Shown here: positions 28,481 to 37,708 of the stretch, one piece after another
Position numbering within the stretch: position 1 is the first letter of the stretch
Layout: every line of letters begins with the position of its first letter
Assembly: GCF_902499045.1 (NCBI RefSeq)
Contig: NZ_CABVPL010000002.1
Span: 124,001 to 188,000, forward strand
DNA: 64,000 nucleotides
Source of the DNA: Burkholderia latens
GTDB taxonomy: Bacteria; Pseudomonadota; Gammaproteobacteria; Burkholderiales; Burkholderiaceae
Direction: 5' to 3'
The notes under the pieces: generated by a model
The model's database searches: none
The model's input: only the letters and a program-made list of their open reading frames with translations
What the model was told of the DNA's origin: nothing
Position numbers and translations under genes: made by a program

Positions 28481-29374
28481 ATGCCTGACGCCCGCCCCAC
28501 CTCGCCGTCGATCGATCTGCGCATCCTGCTGCGCAGCATCGGACAGATCGTGCTGCAGGCGAACGCGTTCACCGGCGCGATGCTGGTGGCGGCTCTCGCG
28601 CTGACGGACATGCGGCTCGCGTGCGCGGCGCTCGTCGGCGCGGCCGCCGCCAACCTGACCGCGGTGCTGACCGGCGCGCAGCGCCGCGACGTCGAGCAAG
28701 GGCTGCACGGTTTCAACGGCGCGCTCGCCGCGCTGGTGGCCGTGCTGTTTGCCCCCACCCCGCCGGCCGCGCTCTTGCTGGTGCCGCTCGCCGCGACCGC
28801 CGCCGCCCTCGTGCAGCGCGCGATGCGCGCCCCGCTCGCAAAATGGCGCCAGTGCCCGTATTCGAGCCCGTGCGTCGCAGCCACCGCATCGTGGCTGCCG
28901 TTTGTCGCGATGCAGCACGCAAATGGCACCGCGCCGGGCGCAACGTTCTCGGCCGAAACGTTCGCCGCGGCGCTACTATCGGGCGTCGCCCAAACCGCCT
29001 TCGCGCAAGGCGCGTGGGCCGGCGTGCTGATCGTCGCCGGCATCGCGATCTCATCCCGCCGCGCGGCCGCATTCGCGCTCGGCGGCGCGATCGTGTCGAC
29101 CATATTGCTGATCGCGCTCGGCGCGAGCGGCACCGCATTCGCCAACGGCCTGCTCGGCTTCAACGGCGCACTCGCCGCGCTCGCGCTGATGTCGCGCGGC
29201 GCGCGTGCCGCGCTTGCGGCCGCCGCACTGGCCGCGCTGATCCAGTGGCTCGCGATGGAGGCGGGCATCGTCGCCTTCACCGCGCCATTCGCACTCGCGT
29301 CGTGGATCACGGTGGCCGTCGCGCGCCGCCTCACCCTCGGAGAACCCGATGTCGTCATTCGCACACCGTCCTGA
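28481..29374 (+). CDS. Urea transporter (UT family)
   Basis: A 297-residue inner-membrane channel of the urea transporter family. The internal two-fold repeat is visible: GLHGFNGALAALVAVLF (about residues 73-89) and GLLGFNGALAALALM (about 222-236), each followed by a loop-helix with a selectivity-filter-like SSPCVAATASWL or TAPFALASWI. It should pass urea or small amides passively. Start at the ATG of MPDARPT is uncertain. There is no urease nearby. The next gene starts inside its last 26 bp. Confidence 0.82.
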   Translation: MPDARPTSPSIDLRILLRSIGQIVLQANAFTGAMLVAALALTDMRLACAALVGAAAANLTAVLTGAQRRDVEQGLHGFNGALAALVAVLFAPTPPAALLLVPLAATAAALVQRAMRAPLAKWRQCPYSSPCVAATASWLPFVAMQHANGTAPGATFSAETFAAALLSGVAQTAFAQGAWAGVLIVAGIAISSRRAAAFALGGAIVSTILLIALGASGTAFANGLLGFNGALAALALMSRGARAALAAAALAALIQWLAMEAGIVAFTAPFALASWITVAVARRLTLGEPDVVIRTPS

Positions 29375-30125
29375 CACCGCGAAGCCCGGCGGCCCGATCT
29401 CGGACGCCGAGCGCCGCCTGCGCGTCGATCTCGCCGCCGCCTATCGCCTCGTCGCGCTGAATGGCTGGGACGACCTGATCTACACGCATCTGTCCGCGAC
29501 GGTGCCCGGCGAGCCCGGCCATTTCCTGATCAATCCGTTCGGCCTCACGTTCGACGAGGTTCGTGCATCGAATCTCGTGAAGATCGATCTCGCCGGCAAC
29601 CGGATCGGCGACAGCGTACACGCCGTCAACGTGACCGGCTTCGCGCTGCATGCGGCCGTACATGCCGCGCGGCCGGACGCCGTCTGCGTGATGCATCTGC
29701 ACAATACGGCCGGCATCGCCGTATCGATCCAGCGCGATGGGCTGCTGCCCGCGTCGCAGCACGCGTTGCGGTTTCACGGCGATCTCGCGTATCACGACTA
29801 CGAGGCGCTCGCGTTCTCGCCGGCCGAAGGCGCGCGCCTGACCGCAAGCCTCGGCGCGAGATCGGCGATGCTGCTGCGCAACCACGGCACGCTGACGGTC
29901 GGCCGGACGGTCGCCGAAGCGTATGTGCTGATGGATACGCTGATCAAGGCGTGCGACATCCAGGTGCGCGCGCAAGCAGGCGGCGGGCCGCTCGTGCTGC
30001 CCGATCCGGCCGTTGCAGACCGTACCGCCGAACAATTGCGCGACGGCGGCGCGATCGAGGGCGAACTGGAATGGCCGGCGCTGCTGCGCCGCCTCGACCG
30101 GATCGATCCGACGTATCGCGACTGA
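29349..30125 (+). CDS. Class II aldolase/adducin family protein
   Basis: A 258-residue zinc-dependent aldolase-fold protein. Metal-binding HLHNT (about residues 115-119) and NHGT (about 178-181) are intact, with the preceding ALHAAVHAARP helix. Family members cleave or epimerise sugar phosphates such as fuculose or ribulose phosphate; the exact substrate is unclear. The ATG lies 26 bp inside the urea transporter gene, suggesting translational coupling. A tautomerase gene follows after 55 bp. Confidence 0.88.
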   Translation: MSSFAHRPDTAKPGGPISDAERRLRVDLAAAYRLVALNGWDDLIYTHLSATVPGEPGHFLINPFGLTFDEVRASNLVKIDLAGNRIGDSVHAVNVTGFALHAAVHAARPDAVCVMHLHNTAGIAVSIQRDGLLPASQHALRFHGDLAYHDYEALAFSPAEGARLTASLGARSAMLLRNHGTLTVGRTVAEAYVLMDTLIKACDIQVRAQAGGGPLVLPDPAVADRTAEQLRDGGAIEGELEWPALLRRLDRIDPTYRD

Positions 30126-30180
30126 CGCCGCTCGCACATCCGTACGAATTTCCGTCACTCAACCATCGGAGCATCCAGTC

Positions 30181-30369
30181 ATGCCGACTTTCAATATCCA
30201 GTTGTTCGAAGGCCGCACGGTCGAACAGAAGCGCGCGTTCGTCGAAGCCATCACGCGTGTCACGTGCGAGACGCTCGGCTGCGAACCGGGCTCGGTCGAC
30301 ATTATTCTCGCCGACGTGAAGAAGGAGAACTGGGCGACGGCCGGCAAGCTGTGGAGCGACGAACGCTGA
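30181..30369 (+). CDS. 4-oxalocrotonate tautomerase-like protein
   Basis: A 62-residue small tautomerase. Pro-2, which becomes the catalytic N-terminal proline after Met removal, is present (MPTFNIQLFEGRT). Length and the EQKRAFVEAIT helix match the family, which tautomerises 2-hydroxymuconate-type enols. The last six bases of the gene form the left edge of a 155-bp tandem duplication. Confidence 0.88.
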   Translation: MPTFNIQLFEGRTVEQKRAFVEAITRVTCETLGCEPGSVDIILADVKKENWATAGKLWSDER

Positions 30370-30673
30370 CGAACGCCCCGGGTTCTGCGTGCGTTCAGCC
30401 GGCGGACGCACGCTGCCGGATATCAGCTTTTTCTCTCAAAAATCGGCAGCGGCAAATCGAATTCGCTAATGAGAACAACTATCCCGATATATTGCTGCTG
30501 CCAATCAACCTGGCGTCGCGCTGACGAACGCCCCGGGTTCTGCGTGCGTTCAGCCGGCGGACGCACGCTGCCGGATATCAGCTTTTTCTCTCAAAAATCG
30601 GCAGCGGCAAATCGAATTCGCTAATGAGAACAACTATCCCGATATATTGCTGCTGCCAATCAACCTGGCGTCG
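30364..30673. repeat. Perfect 155-bp tandem duplication
   Basis: 30364-30518 and 30519-30673 are identical over 155 bp and directly abut. The left copy begins with the last six bases of the tautomerase gene; the unit also contains the 3' end of a minus-strand reading frame that is complete only across the right copy. Absence of any mismatch implies a recent event, or an assembly artefact. Confidence 0.9.
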
Positions 30674-30802
30674 ATGAGCTTCTCCACTCACAGGAACATT
30701 CGGATTTTTCTGAACATAAACTGTATGGCCAACCCAATTCCCTACATCAGATTTTGAAATATCCAGCCAGCTGATCGCCACTAGTGGTGCGAACGCCAGC
30801 AA
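30578..30802 (-). CDS. Orphan low-GC reading frame, possible gene remnant
   Basis: A 74-residue frame from a TTG preceded by GGGAG. It begins LLAFAPLVAISWLDISKS, which could be a short membrane-associated segment, and continues with soluble sequence ending LPIFERKS. Codons such as AAA, AAT, TCT and GTT dominate, unlike the rest of the window, which supports foreign origin. The frame stays open 13 codons further upstream with plausible sequence, so this may be the 3' part of a longer gene. Its stop codon lies in the right copy of the 155-bp repeat. No family recognised. Confidence 0.35.
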   Translation of the reverse strand: MLAFAPLVAISWLDISKSDVGNWVGHTVYVQKNPNVPVSGEAHRRQVDWQQQYIGIVVLISEFDLPLPIFERKS

Positions 30803-31183
30803 CGACTCCCGGCAATCGAGTCCATGCCGATCTTCAACTCGTCATTGCAGGTGGACGCCATGAAAACCATGACGCTCGAATCTTATTTCGCTGCGCTGTT
30901 GCTCTCATTGATTTCCCTCTCGAACGCCAGTTTCGGGAGCTCATCGTCAACGACCAGTGGGCCTATCCGGCCGTAAAAAACGTACCCCGAAATGTTGCGA
31001 AACCCTACCGACCTAGCCATCAGGTACGAAACGCAATCCGTCCGGGAAAATGGTCCGCAGTAGACGAACTTCATTTTTATCGACTCCGAAGCCAGATCAA
31101 GCGCACTTAACACGAGGCCAGAGCCCCGACGCTCCTCCGCGTGTGCCCAATGGCGAGCAATGTGCCGGGCGAAATGCTCTGCA
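30674..31183. other. Low-GC accessory islet with conflicting reading frames
   Basis: This stretch has clearly lower GC and atypical codons. On the minus strand a frame at 30883-31224 (113 residues) is open and protein-like, with SGYVFYGRIGPLVVDDELP near its end. On the plus strand an ATG at 30860 starts a 38-residue frame that looks like a signal peptide (MKTMTLESYFAALLLSLISL) and then stops; the same frame resumes after two stops into the gene at 31184. I cannot decide which strand is coding. It reads as a decayed insertion. Confidence 0.5.
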
Positions 31184-31405
31184 ATGACTTTGCCCACCGG
31201 AATCGCGAGTATGCTGAACGACATGATCCTGAAAATGGGAGCCGAATTGGATCGCTCGCTGCCGACAGTCAAAGCATCGTGTCCCGATTCTGAATTCCTC
31301 GCGTATCGCGAATTCGTGTCGCAACTGCTGACCACGATGCTGCTCGACTTCATGAATCCGCTCTACGCGCGGCATCCCGACCTGAGGCCGCCCGACCTCG
31401 CTTGA
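31184..31405 (+). CDS. Small conserved protein, possibly 5'-truncated
   Basis: A 73-residue protein; the C-terminal half (ELDRSLPTVKASCPDSEFLA, then YREFVSQLLTTMLLDFMNPL, then YARHPDLRPPDL) matches the pattern of a common proteobacterial small protein ending in a NPLY...HPxLxPP motif, so the gene is real. Function unknown. The start is doubtful: ATGs at 31160, 31184 and 31211 all lack good ribosome sites, and the gene abuts the low-GC islet, which may have replaced its original 5' end. It is upstream of the glutamate dehydrogenase gene. Confidence 0.6.
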   Translation: MTLPTGIASMLNDMILKMGAELDRSLPTVKASCPDSEFLAYREFVSQLLTTMLLDFMNPLYARHPDLRPPDLA

Positions 31406-31576
31406 CCCGCGCACAACGCCGGGAAAACCCGTTGCGCACGCCCGTTGCACGCTTCCGCTTCGCACCGCGCCGTTGTGCGCCCGCACATCGCGCGGTTACG
31501 CAATCGGCGCATCATTCGGCGCATAATGCCGGACACACGCCGCAGCAGCCAATGGCCACCCGCCCAGGAGACCGCC

Positions 31577-34500
31577 ATGGAAGCGAAGAACGAGGAAGTC
31601 GTCGCACACCTGCTCTCCGATGTCGTCGAATTCGCACGTGCCCGCCTGCCCGAAGCCACGTTCCGGATCGTCGAACCGTTCCTGCATCATTACTACGATT
31701 TCGTCAACGCCGACGATCTGCAGAACCGCAGCATCGCCGATCTGTACGGCGCCGCGATGGCGCACTGGCAGACCGCGCAGAAGTTCGTGCCCGGCAGCGA
31801 GCGGCTGCGCGTGTACAACCCGATCCTCGAACAGCACGGCTGGCACTCGGACCACACGGTGATCGAGATCGTCAACGACGACATGCCGTTCCTCGTCGAC
31901 TCGGTGACGATGGCGGTGAACCGCCTCGGGCTCGCGCTGCACTCGGCGCTGCACCCGGTGTTCCGCATCTGGCGCGGCGGCAACGGCGGGATCGAACGCG
32001 TCGACGCCGGCGGCGCGACGCCCGGCGACGGCCAGTCGCAGCTCGCGTCGTTCATCCATTTCGAAGTCGACCGCTGCGGCGACGCCGCGCTGCTCGACAC
32101 GCTGCGCGACGACATCGCCCGCGTGCTGCGCGACGTGCGCGCATCGGTCGAGGACTGGCCGAAGATCGTCGACATCGCACGCGCGACGATCAAGGACATG
32201 AAAGCCCGCGAATCGACCGCGGAAGACCTCGAGGCGCGCGCGTTCCTCGAATGGATGGTCGCCGATCACTTCACGTTCCTCGGCCAGCGCGACTACTCGC
32301 TGGTATCGGACGGCGCCGGCTTCGCGCTGCGCGGCGTCGAAGGCTCCGGCTGCGGGCTGCTGCGCGAAGCGCTGCGCCCGCCCGGCGCGCCGGACGTGAC
32401 GCCGCTACCGCCAGCCGCGGCCGAGATCATCACCGGCCCCTGGCCGATCTTCCTCACCAAGGCGAACTCGCGCGCGACCGTGCATAGGCCGGGCTATCTC
32501 GACTACGTCGGCGTGAAGCTCGTCGGCGCGGACGGCAAGGTGATCGGCGAGCGCCGCTTCATCGGGCTCTACACGTCCACCGCGTATATGGTGTCGAGCG
32601 CCGAGATCCCGATCGTGCGGCGCAAGTGCGCGAACATTGTGCGGCGGGCGGGCTTCCTGCCGAAGGGGCATCTCGGCAAGTCGCTCGTGACGGTGCTCGA
32701 AACCTATCCGCGCGACGAACTGTTCCAGGCCGACGAAGACCAGCTCTACGACATCGCGCTCGGCATCCTGCGCCTGCAGGAACACCAGCGCACGCGCCTG
32801 TTCGTGCGGCGCGACCGCTTCGACCGCTTCGTGTCGTGCCTCGTGTTCGTGCCCCGCGACAAGTACAACACCGACCTGCGCCGCCGCATCGCGAAGCTGC
32901 TCGTCGATGCGTACAACGGCGTGAACGTCGAATTCACGCCGCTGCTGTCGGAATCGGCGATCGCGCGGATTCATTTCGTCGTCCATGCGGAACCGGGCAC
33001 GATGCCCGACGTCGACACGCGCGAACTGGAAACGCGGCTCGTGCAGGTCACGCGCCGCTGGCAGGACGATCTCGCCGACGCGCTGCTCGACGCGTTCGGC
33101 GAAGAGCAAGGCAACCGCCTGCTGCAGCGCTATGCGGACTCCTTCCCGGCCGGCTACCGAGACGACTATCCGGCGCGCACGGCCGTGCGCGACATCGAGC
33201 TGATCGAGCGCGTGAAGGCGTCGGGCCAGCTCGCGATGAACCTGTACCGCCCGATCGAGGCCGGGCCGCGCGCGTTCCGCTTCAAGGTGTATCGCGCGGG
33301 CGAGCCGATCGCGCTGTCGCGCAGCTTGCCGATGCTCGAACATCTCGGCGTGCGCGTCGACGAGGAGCGGCCGTACCGGATCCAGACCCAGGATGCGCTG
33401 CCCGCGTGGGTGCACGACTTCGGCCTCGAGCTCGCCGACGACGCCGAATTCGACATCGAGCGCGTGAAGGGGCTGTTCGAGGATGCGTTCGACCGGATCT
33501 GGAGCGGGCGCATCGAGAACGACGATTTCAACCGCCTCGTGCTGCGCGCACAGCTGAGCGCACGCGAAGTGACGATCCTGCGCGCGTATGCGAAATACCT
33601 TCGGCAGGTCGGCTCGACGTTCAGCGACGCGTACATCGAGCGCGCGCTGACCGGCAACCCGGCAATCGCGCGGCAGCTCGTCGAACTGTTCCTGCTGCGC
33701 TTCGACCCCGCCGCGGGCGGCTCGGGCGGCACGCGCGACGTGCAGGCCGAACGCCTGCTGAAGGCGATCGAGACGGCGCTCGACCAGGTGCCGAATCTCG
33801 ACGAGGACCGGATCCTGCGCCAGTTCCTCGGCGTGATCAACGCGACCGTGCGCACCAACTACTTCCTGCACGATGCGAGCGGCGAATCGAAGCCGTACCT
33901 GTCGTTCAAGTTCAATCCGGCGAAGGTGCCCGGCCTGCCCGAACCGAAACCGATGTTCGAGATCTGGGTGTACTCGCCGCGCGTCGAGGGCGTGCATTTG
34001 CGCGGCGGACGCGTCGCGCGCGGCGGGCTGCGCTGGTCCGACCGCCGCGAGGATTTCCGCACCGAGGTGCTCGGGCTGATGAAGGCGCAGATGGTGAAGA
34101 ACGTCGTGATCGTGCCCGTCGGCTCGAAAGGCGGCTTCGTCGTGAAGAACCCACCGCCGCCGAGCGATCGCGAAGCGTGGATGCGCGAAGGCGTCGCGTG
34201 CTACCAGACGTTCCTGCGCGGGCTGCTCGACCTGACCGACAATCTCGCCGGCAACGCGATCGTGCCGCCGCCGGACGTGGTACGGCACGACGCCGACGAT
34301 CCGTATCTCGTCGTCGCGGCCGACAAGGGCACGGCCACCTTCTCCGACTACGCGAACGCGATCTCGCACGAATACGGCTTCTGGCTCGACGACGCGTTCG
34401 CGTCCGGCGGCTCGGTCGGCTACGACCACAAGAAGATGGCGATCACCGCGCGCGGCGCATGGGAATCGGTGAAGCGGCACTTCCGCGAGATGGGCGTCGA

Positions 34501-36427
34501 TACGCAGACGACCGACTTCACCGTGGTCGGCATCGGCGACATGTCGGGCGACGTGTTCGGCAACGGGATGCTGCTGTCGCCGCATATCCGGCTCGTCGCC
34601 GCGTTCGATCACCGGCACGTGTTCCTCGATCCGAACCCCGACCCGGCGGCGAGCTTCGCGGAGCGCCAGCGGATGTTCGCGCTCGAACGCTCGAGCTGGG
34701 CCGACTACGATACGTCGGTGATCTCGGCAGGCGGCGGCGTCTACCCGCGCACCGCGAAAACGATCCCGCTGTCGCCGGCCGTGCAGGCCGCACTCGGCAT
34801 CGACGCGCATGCGCTGCCGCCGACCGAGCTGATCCGCGCGATCCTGCAGGCGCCGGTCGACCTGCTGTACAACGGCGGGATCGGCACCTACGTGAAAGCG
34901 ACGCACGAAACCCACCAGCAAGTCGGCGACCGCGCGAACGACGCGGTACGCGTGAACGGCGCGGACCTGCGTTGCAAGGTCGTCGGCGAAGGCGGCAACC
35001 TCGGCTGCACGCAATTCGGCCGCATCGAGTTCGCGCAGCGCGGCGGGCGCATCAACACCGATGCGATCGACAACTCGGCGGGCGTCGATTGTTCGGATCA
35101 CGAAGTCAACATCAAGATCCTGCTCGGGCTCGTCGTCGGCGACGGCGAGATGACCGAGAAGCAGCGCAATGCACTGCTCGCGGAAATGACCGACGAAGTC
35201 GGGCTGCTCGTGCTGCGCGACAACTACTACCAGACGCAGGCGCTGTCGATCGCGGGCCGCTACAGCGTCGAGCTGCTCGACGCGGAGGCGCGCCTGATGC
35301 GCTGGCTCGAACGCGCGGGCCGGCTGAACCGCGTGATCGAGTTCCTGCCGACCGATGACGAGATCGCCGAACGGCAAGCCGCGAAACAGGGCCTCACGTC
35401 GCCGGAACGCGCGGTGCTGCTCGCGTACAGCAAGATGTGGCTGTACGACGCGCTGCTCGAATCCGACGTCCCCGAGGATCCGCTCGTCGCCGCGATGCTG
35501 GTCGACTATTTCCCGAAGCCGCTGCAACAGCGCTTCAGCGAACCGATGCAGCGCCACCCGCTGCGCCGCGAGATTCTCGCGACGCATCTGACCAATGCGC
35601 TCGTGAACCGGGTCGGCTGCGCTTTCGTGCACCGGCTGATGGAGGAAACCGACGCGAAACCGGGCGACATCGTGCGCGCATGCATCATGGCGCGCGACGT
35701 GTTCGATCTCGATGCGGTGTGGCGCGACATCGACGCGCTCGACAACCGTGTCGCCGACGACGTGCAGGCGCGCATGTTCGTCGACGTCGCGCGGCTGCTG
35801 GAGCGCGCGGCGCTGTGGTTCCTGCGTCATCTGCAGTCGGGCGCGGTAGCCGACGGCGGCGTCGCCGGCCTGATCGCGCGCTGCCGCGACGCGGTCGAGC
35901 GCATCGCGCCGCAATTGCCGTCGCTGCTGCCGGCGAGCGATCTCGACGCATTGTCCGAGCGGCAGCGCGTGCTGACCGACGCCGGCGTCGACGGCGCGCT
36001 CGCGGCGCGCGTCGCGAGCGGCGACATCTCGGCCGCGCTGCTCGACATCGCGGAAGTGGCGGCGACCTGCGACCGCAGTCTCGAACTGGTCGCGGGCGTC
36101 TACTTCTCGCTCGGCACGCTGCTGAACTACGGCTGGATCGGCGAACGCGCGGCGTCACTGCCGACGCCGACGCACTGGGACATGCTGGCGCGCGCGGCCG
36201 CGCTCGCGGAAGTCGCGCGGCTCAAGCGCACGCTCGCGACCAGCGCGCTTGCGGAATCGGCCGGTTCGACGTCGCCCGATGCGATCGTCGGTGCGTGGCG
36301 CGAGCGCCGCGACGCGGCGTTGCAACGTTACGAGCACCTGCTCGCGGATCTGCGCGCGTCGGGTGGCGCGAGCCTCGCGGTGCTGCTCGTCGTCGTACGC
36401 GAAATGGCCGTGCTCGAACGCGCGTGA
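31577..36427 (+). CDS. NAD-specific glutamate dehydrogenase, 180-kDa class
   Basis: A 1616-residue enzyme converting glutamate to 2-oxoglutarate with NAD. Its length matches the large GDH class of Streptomyces and Pseudomonas. The first 700 residues are the regulatory region with ACT-like segments; the catalytic core lies at about residues 720-1190, with RGGLRWSDRREDFRTEVLGL and the VPVGSKGGFV lysine block, then the nucleotide-binding VVGEGGNLGCT. The C-terminal 400 residues are helical. Start fixed by CCAGGAG 6 bp before the ATG. It stands alone. In this class arginine or aspartate often acts as activator; that is family knowledge. Confidence 0.95.
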   Translation: MEAKNEEVVAHLLSDVVEFARARLPEATFRIVEPFLHHYYDFVNADDLQNRSIADLYGAAMAHWQTAQKFVPGSERLRVYNPILEQHGWHSDHTVIEIVNDDMPFLVDSVTMAVNRLGLALHSALHPVFRIWRGGNGGIERVDAGGATPGDGQSQLASFIHFEVDRCGDAALLDTLRDDIARVLRDVRASVEDWPKIVDIARATIKDMKARESTAEDLEARAFLEWMVADHFTFLGQRDYSLVSDGAGFALRGVEGSGCGLLREALRPPGAPDVTPLPPAAAEIITGPWPIFLTKANSRATVHRPGYLDYVGVKLVGADGKVIGERRFIGLYTSTAYMVSSAEIPIVRRKCANIVRRAGFLPKGHLGKSLVTVLETYPRDELFQADEDQLYDIALGILRLQEHQRTRLFVRRDRFDRFVSCLVFVPRDKYNTDLRRRIAKLLVDAYNGVNVEFTPLLSESAIARIHFVVHAEPGTMPDVDTRELETRLVQVTRRWQDDLADALLDAFGEEQGNRLLQRYADSFPAGYRDDYPARTAVRDIELIERVKASGQLAMNLYRPIEAGPRAFRFKVYRAGEPIALSRSLPMLEHLGVRVDEERPYRIQTQDALPAWVHDFGLELADDAEFDIERVKGLFEDAFDRIWSGRIENDDFNRLVLRAQLSAREVTILRAYAKYLRQVGSTFSDAYIERALTGNPAIARQLVELFLLRFDPAAGGSGGTRDVQAERLLKAIETALDQVPNLDEDRILRQFLGVINATVRTNYFLHDASGESKPYLSFKFNPAKVPGLPEPKPMFEIWVYSPRVEGVHLRGGRVARGGLRWSDRREDFRTEVLGLMKAQMVKNVVIVPVGSKGGFVVKNPPPPSDREAWMREGVACYQTFLRGLLDLTDNLAGNAIVPPPDVVRHDADDPYLVVAADKGTATFSDYANAISHEYGFWLDDAFASGGSVGYDHKKMAITARGAWESVKRHFREMGVDTQTTDFTVVGIGDMSGDVFGNGMLLSPHIRLVAAFDHRHVFLDPNPDPAASFAERQRMFALERSSWADYDTSVISAGGGVYPRTAKTIPLSPAVQAALGIDAHALPPTELIRAILQAPVDLLYNGGIGTYVKATHETHQQVGDRANDAVRVNGADLRCKVVGEGGNLGCTQFGRIEFAQRGGRINTDAIDNSAGVDCSDHEVNIKILLGLVVGDGEMTEKQRNALLAEMTDEVGLLVLRDNYYQTQALSIAGRYSVELLDAEARLMRWLERAGRLNRVIEFLPTDDEIAERQAAKQGLTSPERAVLLAYSKMWLYDALLESDVPEDPLVAAMLVDYFPKPLQQRFSEPMQRHPLRREILATHLTNALVNRVGCAFVHRLMEETDAKPGDIVRACIMARDVFDLDAVWRDIDALDNRVADDVQARMFVDVARLLERAALWFLRHLQSGAVADGGVAGLIARCRDAVERIAPQLPSLLPASDLDALSERQRVLTDAGVDGALAARVASGDISAALLDIAEVAATCDRSLELVAGVYFSLGTLLNYGWIGERAASLPTPTHWDMLARAAALAEVARLKRTLATSALAESAGSTSPDAIVGAWRERRDAALQRYEHLLADLRASGGASLAVLLVVVREMAVLERA

Positions 36428-36479
36428 TCGACGTCAACGGTCGCGGCGGGCGCAACGGGCGTGCAGGCAGCCTGCGGCG

Positions 36480-37346
36480 TCACACCGTCGCGACCAGCAG
36501 CTCTTCCGCATTGTTCGGCGGCCGCAGGCCGTCGGTCCGGCCGGCGAAGTAGCGGCGCGTGAGATCCGCGGCCGACACGTGCTCGGCCCGCGCGAAGCCC
36601 GCTTCCGTCGCGAGCGCGCGGATCTCGGCCGGCATGAAGAAGCTGATGAACGGCGTGCCGCTCGCGCGCGCGCCCTTCGCGGCCATGTCGAGCCCTGGGC
36701 GCACGTCCGGATCCGCCTGGTCGAGCGGCAGCAGGAACGTCATCGCGAACGTCGAGCCCGGCGCGAGCGACGCGACTTCGCGCAAGGTGGCCGCGTTCGC
36801 TTCGCGCGTCAGGTACATGCTGACGCCGGTCGACACGACGACTGCCGGCTTGCCCGCATCGAAGCCCGCGCGCACGAGCGCATCGCGCCACGACTGCTTC
36901 GCTTCGAAATCGACCGGCACGAACCGCAGCCAGTCCGGCACGCCGAAGCCGAGTTCGGTCAGCCGGCGGCGTTTCCACGCCTGCGGCGCCGGCTGGTCGA
37001 CCTCGAAGACGGTCACGCGCGACGCCATCTCCGGCCGGCGCTGCACGAAGCTGTCGAGACCCGCGCCGAGGATCACGTACTGGCTCACGCCGCGCGCGGC
37101 CTGCTCGACGACGAGATCCTCGATGAAGCGCCCCCGCGCGACGATCGACGCGCGAAACGGCCGCGTGAACTGCGGATCCATGTCGCCGCGCTGCTGCCAG
37201 CCGGGTGCCGGCGCGAGCAGGCGCAGGCCGACCTCGTCGGCGAGCACGTGCGGCGGCGCATCGCGTTCGACGTGCAGCGCGCGCCACAGCGCGACGCGCG
37301 CGGCGGTGCTGTCCGGCGCGTCCTGATCCTGATGCTGGCCGGTCAT
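36480..37346 (-). CDS. Class I SAM-dependent methyltransferase (PF04072 type)
   Basis: A 288-residue methyltransferase of the leucine-carboxyl-methyltransferase-like family. The SAM-binding loop VILGAGLDSFVQRRP (about residues 91-105), the acidic VFEVDQP strand and the VSTGVSMYLT block (about 171-180) match the family. Substrate unknown; relatives are annotated as TIGR00027-type O-methyltransferases. It is last in a three-gene operon after an RHH protein and a VOC protein (10-bp gap). Confidence 0.88.
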   Translation of the reverse strand: MTGQHQDQDAPDSTAARVALWRALHVERDAPPHVLADEVGLRLLAPAPGWQQRGDMDPQFTRPFRASIVARGRFIEDLVVEQAARGVSQYVILGAGLDSFVQRRPEMASRVTVFEVDQPAPQAWKRRRLTELGFGVPDWLRFVPVDFEAKQSWRDALVRAGFDAGKPAVVVSTGVSMYLTREANAATLREVASLAPGSTFAMTFLLPLDQADPDVRPGLDMAAKGARASGTPFISFFMPAEIRALATEAGFARAEHVSAADLTRRYFAGRTDGLRPPNNAEELLVATV

Positions 37347-37356
37347 CGCCGTGCCC

Positions 37357-37707
37357 TCACGCGGCTGGCCTGCCCGGCGCCTGCAGGCGCCACACGCGGC
37401 CGTCGGGATCGCGCACGGTCATGTCGCGCGTGCCCCAGTGCGTATCCTCGAACGGCGTGACGACGTCGACGATCGGCTGCGGCCGCACCGCATGCTCGTC
37501 GGGCACCTTCAGCACGACCTGCATGTCGGGCGTCTCGCTCGCCGGCACTTCGGCGATGAACAGGAACGGACCGTCGCCGTTGCGCAACTGGCCCGAGTTG
37601 TGACCGGTTTCGAATTCCAGCGTGAAACCCAGCGCCTGGAAGAACTTCGCCGACTTGCCCCAGTTGTGCGTCGTCAGGTACACGGCTTCGATTCGCTCGG
37701 ATGACAT
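37357..37707 (-). CDS. VOC-family (glyoxalase-like) protein
   Basis: A 116-residue one-module vicinal oxygen chelate protein, beginning MSSERIEAVYLTTHNWGKSAKFF, with THWGTRDMTVRDPDGRVWRL at the end carrying the family's dimer and ligand strands. Metal ligands are incomplete relative to glyoxalase I (no His at the expected first-strand position), so it may be a binding protein, possibly for antibiotic-like ligands. It starts one base after the RHH stop codon and is certainly cotranscribed with it. Confidence 0.85.
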   Translation of the reverse strand: MSSERIEAVYLTTHNWGKSAKFFQALGFTLEFETGHNSGQLRNGDGPFLFIAEVPASETPDMQVVLKVPDEHAVRPQPIVDVVTPFEDTHWGTRDMTVRDPDGRVWRLQAPGRPAA

Positions 37708-37708
37708 G

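Noticed and set aside
32405-35914. A 1169-codon minus-strand frame
   Set aside because: Antisense to the NAD-glutamate dehydrogenase catalytic region; no start signal and no recognisable domain.
36435-36479. GCAGGC-A-GCCTGC hairpin after glutamate dehydrogenase
   Set aside because: No T run follows on either strand and the loop is one base; not a convincing terminator.
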